In this document: positions 1 to 4,525 of the stretch, in pieces
Layout: each line of letters begins with the position of its first letter
How positions within the stretch are numbered: the stretch's first letter is position 1
Assembly (NCBI GenBank): GCA_016210245.1
Contig: JACQUR010000264.1
Coordinates: 1 to 16,541, forward strand
Source: Chloroflexota bacterium
GTDB taxonomy: Bacteria > Chloroflexota > UBA6077 > JACQUR01
DNA: 16,541 bases
Reading direction: 5' to 3'
Notes under the pieces: model-generated
What the model was told of the DNA's origin: nothing
Database searches by the model: none
Seen by the model: only the letters and a program-made list of their open reading frames with translations
Program-made: the position numbers and the translations under genes

Positions 1-62
1 CCCCAGCCCTCTCCCAAAGGGAGAGGGAGTTGGCCCCCTCTCCCTTTGGGAGAGGGCTGGGG
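1..62. repeat. Long perfect palindrome with nested hairpins, REP/BIME-like
   Basis: Bases 1-27 and 36-62 are exact reverse complements (27 bp), separated by an 8-nt loop at 28-35. Each arm is itself a hairpin: CCCTCTCCC-AAA-GGGAGAGGG at 7-27 and the TTT-loop version at 36-56. The element begins 16 bp beyond the stop of the minus-strand tatA gene, so its transcript would fold as a strong stem-loop and could terminate or stabilise that mRNA. No U tract is evident. The same core recurs inside the histidine kinase gene at 13835-13951, so it is a dispersed family. It may continue beyond the left edge. Confidence 0.85.
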
Positions 63-78
63 TGAGGGCGGCGCGGTC

Positions 79-372
79 TCAGGCGGGCTTGGCGGAGTCC
101 GAGTTCTTCGCCTGGGAGGCAGCGGTCAGGGCGGTCCCGCACTGGGCGCAGAACCGCTGCTCCGGTTGGCGAGTACTGCCACACTTCGGGCAGAAGCCGG
201 CGCCCGTGGTCGCCGAGCCAGACTTGTTGGCATCCTCGTCCTTCGTGGCCTTGCGGAATTCGCGGATGCCCTGGCCCATGCTCTTGCCCAGGTCGGCCAC
301 CCGGTTGGCCCCGAAGAGAACCAGCACGATGACCAGGATGAGAATCAGTTCGGTAGGACCCAGGGTTGGCAT
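79..372 (-). CDS. tatA: TatA-family twin-arginine translocase subunit with C-terminal zinc ribbon
   Basis: TatA/TatE-type proteins oligomerise in the cytoplasmic membrane to let folded twin-arginine substrates pass. The 97-residue product has the family plan: a short N-terminal membrane helix (about 6-20), the FG hinge at 20-21, then an amphipathic helix containing the DLGKSMGQGIREFRKA stretch (about 26-41). After a short polar linker comes an unusual addition: CPKCG at 61-65 and CAQCG at 75-79, a four-cysteine zinc-ribbon pattern, followed by a polar tail. Ordinary TatA proteins end in a disordered acidic/lysine tail with no metal site. The ATG has a strong Shine-Dalgarno, AAGGAGGTGA, a few bases upstream. 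No tatC lies in the window. A TatA fold is near certain from the hinge and amphipathic helix; the role of the ribbon is unknown. Confidence 0.88.
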   Translation of the reverse strand: MPTLGPTELILILVIVLVLFGANRVADLGKSMGQGIREFRKATKDEDANKSGSATTGAGFCPKCGSTRQPEQRFCAQCGTALTAASQAKNSDSAKPA

Positions 373-422
373 AGCTCACCTCCTTCGCGGCTGCCGATGA
401 AGTATAAGCGAGCGAGCCCAGA

Positions 423-580
423 CGCGCCCAGGAGAACCTGCCCGACAGCGCCGGCCGCACGGGCGGGCAGAGACGCCCGCCCCACCGGCCAGGCGCGCCC
501 AGGAGAACCTGCCCGACAGCGCCGGCCGCACGGGCGGGCAGAGACGCCCGCTCCACCGGCCAGGCGCGCCCAGGAGGACC
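423..580. repeat. 71-bp tandem repeat, about 2.2 copies
   Basis: Copies start at 423, 494 and 565 (third partial) with a constant 71-bp period and almost no differences between the first two. Each unit contains CTGCCCG and CGGGCAG arms about 15 nt apart, so it can form a GC-rich stem-loop. The repeat fills most of the 212-bp gap between the stop of the membrane regulator gene (585) and the start of tatA (372) on the same strand. It could therefore act as mRNA punctuation between the two genes. No reading frame of substance was seen in it. Confidence 0.85.
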
Positions 581-584
581 GGCT

Positions 585-1892
585 CTACAGCGCCTCGCGG
601 AACTTGAAGCCTACCCCCCGCACGGTCAGGATGTAGCGGGGGTTGGCGGGCTCCGCCTCCAGCTTGCGGCGCAGGTTTCCGACGTGCGTGTCCACCACGC
701 CGCTCTCGCCCATGAAGTCGGTGCCCCACACCCGCTCCATCAGCTCCTGGCGCGTGAACACCTGGCCGGGAGCGCCGGCCAGGGTACACAGCAGTTGGAA
801 CTCGGTCGGAGTGAGCGAGAGCAGGTTCCCCTGCAGCCTGACCTCGTGGCGGGCACGGTCGATCTCCAGGCCATCCAGCACGATGCGCTTGTCCATCTGC
901 CTGGGAGCCTCTGCGGCTGGCTGCGGCGCGGCTGGCTCCGGTACGGCAGGCTGCGGCGTGGCCGATCCAGGCGGGGCCAGCCGCACCGCCAGGGCCCGGG
1001 CCTCCAGGAAGCTCACCCCCGAGGTGGCCAGGAGCGCCACGAGGACGAGGCCGAGCAGCGGCGACAGCAGGTCGAGCTGGCGGGCCGCCAACTGGCTGGC
1101 GGGCATGCCCAGGAACAGGATGGCGACCGCCCTGCCGCCGGCGCCGTCCAGCGGCACGAACAGCCCCACGTAGCCCGCCCCCCCCAGCCGCGGCTGCACC
1201 GCCACCTGCTCCTCCGCCTGGAGCCGCTCGGCCGTGCTGCCCGCCTGCAGCGCCGCGGCCAGGCCCTGCTCCACCTCCGGCCTGAGCTCCTCCAGCGTGC
1301 TGGACAGCAGCCGCTCGCCCCCCACGAGCGCCACCTCCAGCCCGGTGGTGCGCTTGACGCGTCCCAGGAAGCGGCTATCGAGCAGGTCGCCCGCCACCAC
1401 GGCCCCGGCCAGCGCGCCGTCCTGCACGATGGGGGCGGCGCCCTCGATCCGCAGCACCCCATCGTGCAGCTCCAGCAGCGCCGTCGCCCGGCTGGCCAGC
1501 GCCAGGCGCGCCGCCTCCCCGGCTCCGCCGCTCAGGCCGGGGGCGACCGCGTCCTCGGCCACCAGCCGGGCAGAGCTGTCCACCACGGCCACGTAGTCGT
1601 CCTTGATGCGCAGTCGCGACCCGCCAATGGCTCGCTGGACCCCGGTCGGTTCCAGTTGGACCTGCATGCCCAAGCGTGCCGCCAACTCCGCCGCGTCGGA
1701 GAGGTCCCGGTCCTTCTCGGCCTCCAGCAGGGCCACCACCGCGTTGGCGGCAGCGTGCAGCCGCAGCGCCGCCTCGTCGTCGGAGCGCCGACCGGTCACG
1801 GCGACCACGACCAGCGCCGAGGCGAGCGCCGAGAGCAGCGCCACCAGGGCGAACGCCAGGAACAGGCGGAGGTGCAGCGTTGACCTGCTCAT
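585..1892 (-). CDS. Membrane-anchored one-component regulator: kinase-type sensor fused to OmpR-type winged helix
   Basis: The 435-residue protein has a membrane helix near 11-33, an extracytoplasmic region of about 235 residues, a second helix near 273-295, a Pro/Ala-rich linker (about 305-332) and a C-terminal OmpR/PhoB winged-helix domain (about 336-433). The sensor part contains a stretch (about 150-192, with PIVQDGALAG and the RTTGLEVALV strand) typical of the extracellular domains of sensor kinases of the CHASE4/Cache type. The DNA-binding domain shows the LTPTEFQLL helix, a recognition-helix region VDTHVGNLRRKLE and the terminal wing VRGVGFKF. There is no HAMP, H-box, ATPase or receiver domain. 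It probably senses an external signal and binds DNA directly at the membrane, like ToxR/CadC but with the domain order reversed. The ATG sits immediately beside a heptamer repeat, with no Shine-Dalgarno. It is divergent from the tct genes, which are possible targets. Confidence 0.85.
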   Translation of the reverse strand: MSRSTLHLRLFLAFALVALLSALASALVVVAVTGRRSDDEAALRLHAAANAVVALLEAEKDRDLSDAAELAARLGMQVQLEPTGVQRAIGGSRLRIKDDYVAVVDSSARLVAEDAVAPGLSGGAGEAARLALASRATALLELHDGVLRIEGAAPIVQDGALAGAVVAGDLLDSRFLGRVKRTTGLEVALVGGERLLSSTLEELRPEVEQGLAAALQAGSTAERLQAEEQVAVQPRLGGAGYVGLFVPLDGAGGRAVAILFLGMPASQLAARQLDLLSPLLGLVLVALLATSGVSFLEARALAVRLAPPGSATPQPAVPEPAAPQPAAEAPRQMDKRIVLDGLEIDRARHEVRLQGNLLSLTPTEFQLLCTLAGAPGQVFTRQELMERVWGTDFMGESGVVDTHVGNLRRKLEAEPANPRYILTVRGVGFKFREAL

Positions 1893-1893
1893 G

Positions 1894-1990
1894 TTCAGTG
1901 GTCAGTGGCCAGTGGCCAGTGGCCAGTGGCCAGTCGGCAGTCGGCAGGGTGTCTCACCGTCCCACTGACCACTGACCACTGACCACTGAA
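1894..1990. repeat. Inverted heptamer array, unit CAGTGGY
   Basis: Left arm: tandem 7-bp units reading (T)CAGTGG/CCAGTGG from 1894 to about 1933. Right arm: four CCACTGA units at 1962-1990. The arms are reverse complements with some G/T substitutions, and the outermost 8 bp (TTCAGTGG / CCACTGAA) match exactly. The array touches the start codon of the membrane regulator gene (minus strand) and fills about 100 bp of the divergent region towards the tct genes. The remaining DNA from 1991 to 2141 holds no gene. TTGAAT at 2004-2009 is a possible but weak -35 element. Confidence 0.85.
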
Positions 1991-2141
1991 TAGTGCCAGC
2001 AAGTTGAATTAACAGCAAGACTGGGGCGAATCTTCAGACTTCTGCAGGCCTTTCTTCAAGATCGCAGGGGCCAGGGCCGTCTATCCTGCCAGTGACCCGG
2101 GGGCATGGCGGGCTGTCCCCCAACGGTGCGGGAGGTCGAAC

Positions 2142-2246
2142 GTGGGCGTAGGGCCCGAGCTGGTCGTGGCCTTCCTGGTGGGGTTCCTCGCGGCTCTGGT
2201 GCTGGCGGTGCTGGTCGGCCTGGTGCTCGTCGCAAGGTTCATGTAG
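2142..2246 (+). CDS. Small single-helix membrane peptide upstream of tctA
   Basis: A GTG start at 2142 opens a 34-codon frame ending in TAG at 2244-2246. A good Shine-Dalgarno, GGGAGG, ends 6 nt before the GTG. After a short VGVGPE lead, the product is almost entirely hydrophobic, with Leu/Val/Ala/Gly from residue 7 to about 31 and a terminal ARFM, so it is predicted as one membrane helix. It ends 50 bp before tctA on the same strand and probably shares its transcript. It could be a small accessory subunit of the transporter, a leader peptide, or a non-functional frame. The ribosome-binding site and hydrophobic composition support a real gene, but no family is recognised. Confidence 0.45.
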   Translation: MGVGPELVVAFLVGFLAALVLAVLVGLVLVARFM

Positions 2247-2296
2247 CTGGGTAGCCCCACAGGTTGCCCAATCTTCGAAAGGAGACCTCGCCAGCC

Positions 2297-3811
2297 TTGG
2301 ATTCCCTGCTCCAGGCCACCAGCTCGGGCTTCCTCCAGGTCTTCACCTGGCCGGCTTTCCCGCTGATGATGATCAGCATCGTCATCGGCTTCATCATCGG
2401 CATCCTGCCCGGCATCTCCGCTCCGACGACCCTGGCGCTGATGCTGCCCTTCACCTTCAACATGAAGCCGGCCGAGGCGTTCGCCTTCCTGCTGGGCATG
2501 CTCTCCGTCTCGATCATGTTCGGCGACATCACCTCGATCCTCTTCGGCGTGCCGGGCGAGCCGCTCTCGGCCTCGGTCATCCTGGACGGACATCCTATGG
2601 CCAAGAAGGGCGAGACGGGGCGGGCCATGGGCGCCGTACTCACCAGCTCGCTCATCGGCGCCTTCATCGGCGCGTTCGTGCTGGCCGCCTCGATCCCACT
2701 CATCCGCCCGGTCGTGCTGGCCTTCGGCTCGCCGGAGTTCTTCGGCATGTCGCTGCTGGGCATCCTGTTCATCGCCGCCCTGAGTGGCGGCAACATGACC
2801 AAGGGCGTGCTCATGGGCGCGGTAGGCCTGATGCTCTCCATGGTCGGCATGGACCCGCAGTCGGGCATCCAGCGCTACACCTTCGGCATGCTGGAGCTGT
2901 GGGACGGGGTCAAGCTGGTGCCCGTCACCGTCGGGCTGTTCGGCGTGGGCGAGCTGGTCGACCTGTGGGTCAAGCAGAAGAGCATCTCCGAGAAGCGGGT
3001 GGGCAAGATCGGCGGCGTGTGGCAGGGCTGCAAGGACGCCTTCGCCCACTGGGGCCTCACCGTGCGCTGTAGCCTGCTGGGCGTGTTCCTGGGCATCATC
3101 CCCGGCCTGGGCGGCATCTCGCAGTGGCTCTCCTACGCCCACTCGGTCCAGAGCGCGGAGGACAAGAGCAACTTCGGCAAGGGCGATGTGCGCGGGGTGA
3201 TCGGGCCCGGGGCGACCATGAACGCCAAGGAGGGCGGCAACCTCATCACCACCGTTGCCTTCGGCGTGCCCAGCAGCGTCACGATGGCTATCCTGCTGGG
3301 CGCCTTCCTGATCCAGGGCCTGGTGCCGGGCCCGAGCATGCTGACCTCGAAGCTGGACCTCACCATGTCGTTCGTCTGGGTGGTGATCGTCTCCCACGTG
3401 ATCAGCGTGGCGCTGAGCTTCCTGCTCATCAACCAGATGGTCCGCCTCACCGAGATCCGCAGCGCGCTCATCCTGCCAGGCATCGTGATGCTGGTCTTGT
3501 TCGGCGGCTTCTCCGAGGACAACTCGCTGTTCTCCATGGTGGTCACCGTGATCTCGGGCTTCGCGGGCATGCTCCTGGTCTACCTCGATTGGCCGCGCCC
3601 GCCCCTCATCCTCGGGCTCGTGCTTGGCAAGCTGATCGAGAACAACCTGTTCATCTCGTACGCGCGCTACGAGTTCTCCTTCCTGCTGCGCCCGATCCTG
3701 CTCACGATGATCATCATCGGGTGCATGCTCGCCGTCGCGCCGTACGTGCAGAAGCTGTTCGCCGCACGCCTGCGGGTAAAGGAGGAGTTCATTGTCGCGG
3801 AAGAAGGCTGA
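2297..3811 (+). CDS. tctA: Tripartite tricarboxylate transporter, large membrane subunit TctA
   Basis: TctA is the large permease subunit of TTT transporters, secondary carriers that use a periplasmic binding protein to import tri- or dicarboxylates and other organic acids. The 504-residue product is a full-length, very hydrophobic family member with two related halves. The first half carries GILPGIS (35-41), GDITSILFGVPGEP (76-89) and the DGHPMAKKGE loop (97-106). The second carries GIIPGLGG (266-273), the polar loop with FGKGDVRGVIGPGATMNA (293-310), then AFGVPSS (321-327) and LVPGPSML (342-349). The TTG at 2297 is preferred because family members begin close to MDSLL; a Shine-Dalgarno AAAGGAG lies about 12 nt before it. 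An in-frame TTG at 2264 would add 11 residues but lies upstream of that site. The 3' end overlaps tctB by 20 bp. Confidence 0.93.
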   Translation: MDSLLQATSSGFLQVFTWPAFPLMMISIVIGFIIGILPGISAPTTLALMLPFTFNMKPAEAFAFLLGMLSVSIMFGDITSILFGVPGEPLSASVILDGHPMAKKGETGRAMGAVLTSSLIGAFIGAFVLAASIPLIRPVVLAFGSPEFFGMSLLGILFIAALSGGNMTKGVLMGAVGLMLSMVGMDPQSGIQRYTFGMLELWDGVKLVPVTVGLFGVGELVDLWVKQKSISEKRVGKIGGVWQGCKDAFAHWGLTVRCSLLGVFLGIIPGLGGISQWLSYAHSVQSAEDKSNFGKGDVRGVIGPGATMNAKEGGNLITTVAFGVPSSVTMAILLGAFLIQGLVPGPSMLTSKLDLTMSFVWVVIVSHVISVALSFLLINQMVRLTEIRSALILPGIVMLVLFGGFSEDNSLFSMVVTVISGFAGMLLVYLDWPRPPLILGLVLGKLIENNLFISYARYEFSFLLRPILLTMIIIGCMLAVAPYVQKLFAARLRVKEEFIVAEEG

Positions 3812-4445
3812 CCTGGTCTTCAGCATCTTCATCGTGCTCATGCTGGTGTGGATGGTCTGGGACGGCCGCGGCTGGGAGCTGAAGGCCCGCCTCTTCCCCT
3901 GGACGATCGGCCTCCCCGCCATCGCCCTGGCGCTCCTCCAGCTCGGGCTGGCGGTTCGAGGGGTGCTCAAGCCCGAGCCGCAGGCGGAGGGCGGGGGCGC
4001 CGCGGCGCAGCCGAGCCGCCCAATCGCCCTCGAGGCCGCGGAGGCTGTGCCGAGGAGCTCCGGCGAGGCGATCGTGGCGGCCGCGGTCGAGAGCGCGTTC
4101 GGCGCCGGCTCCGCCGCGGCCGAGGAAGAGGAGCTGCCCGCGGCGATGGTCCGCCAGCGGACGCTCCACATGTCCGTCTGGATCCTGGTCTTCTGCCTGG
4201 GCGTCGCGGTGCTGGGCTTCAAGATCGGGGCGGCGCTGCTGAGCCTCGCCTTCATGCGCTTCGCCGCCCACGAGAAGTGGAAGCTCGCCCTCGCGATCAG
4301 CCTGGCCACCTACTTCTTCTTCTACTTCGTGTTCGACTACAGCCTGAACGTTCCCTTCCCCAACGGCTGGCTGGCCGACTGGCTCGGCCTGGACGCCCTG
4401 GACTCGTACATCATGAATCCGATCGTGAACGCGCTGCGGGGGTAG
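3792..4445 (+). CDS. tctB: Tripartite tricarboxylate transporter, small membrane subunit TctB, with Ala/Glu-rich insert
   Basis: TctB is the small four-helix subunit that pairs with TctA in the membrane. Hydrophobic segments lie at about 8-23, 37-56, 127-154 (two short helices) and 165-181, and the gene order tctA-tctB with a 20-bp overlap supports the call. The TTG start has a very strong Shine-Dalgarno, AAAGGAGGAG, directly upstream inside the tctA end, which indicates coupled translation. At 217 residues it is longer than most TctB proteins because of a polar stretch of about 65 residues rich in Ala, Glu and Gly (about 60-122) between helices 2 and 3. The frame ends in three consecutive stops, TAG TAG TGA, and the third already belongs to the downstream heptamer array. 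No binding protein tctC is in the window, so the substrate is unknown. Confidence 0.88.
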   Translation: MSRKKADLVFSIFIVLMLVWMVWDGRGWELKARLFPWTIGLPAIALALLQLGLAVRGVLKPEPQAEGGGAAAQPSRPIALEAAEAVPRSSGEAIVAAAVESAFGAGSAAAEEEELPAAMVRQRTLHMSVWILVFCLGVAVLGFKIGAALLSLAFMRFAAHEKWKLALAISLATYFFFYFVFDYSLNVPFPNGWLADWLGLDALDSYIMNPIVNALRG

Positions 4446-4448
4446 TAG

Positions 4449-4525
4449 TGAGTGCTGAGTCCTGAGTCCTGAGTGCTGAGTGGAGACGCGGAGAGCCCCA
4501 CTCAGGACTCAGCACTCAGCACTCG
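4449..4525. repeat. Inverted heptamer array (TGAGTSC) between convergent genes, terminator-like
   Basis: Five units of TGAGTGC/TGAGTCC at 4449-4483 face a reverse-complement arm at 4500-4525 across a 16-nt loop, giving a stem of roughly 26 bp with a few mismatches. It sits between the convergent ends of tctB (4445) and the MFS gene, whose TGA stop at 4518-4516 is inside the right arm. In this orientation TGA recurs every 7 bp, so three units cover all three frames. The fold is symmetrical and could serve both strands as a terminator, although there is no U tract. Confidence 0.82.

Noticed and set aside
423..580. CRISPR array
   Set aside because: Units are contiguous with no unique spacers, and there are no cas genes.
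2004..2087. Sigma-70 promoter for the tct operon (TTGAAT at 2004; TATCCT at 2082)
   Set aside because: The two hexamers do not form a properly spaced pair, and each alone matches the consensus poorly for its partner position.
2081..4309. A 742-residue minus-strand open frame opposite tctA and tctB
   Set aside because: Its His/Asp/Glu-rich, low-complexity product is the expected antisense reading of GC-rich transporter genes.
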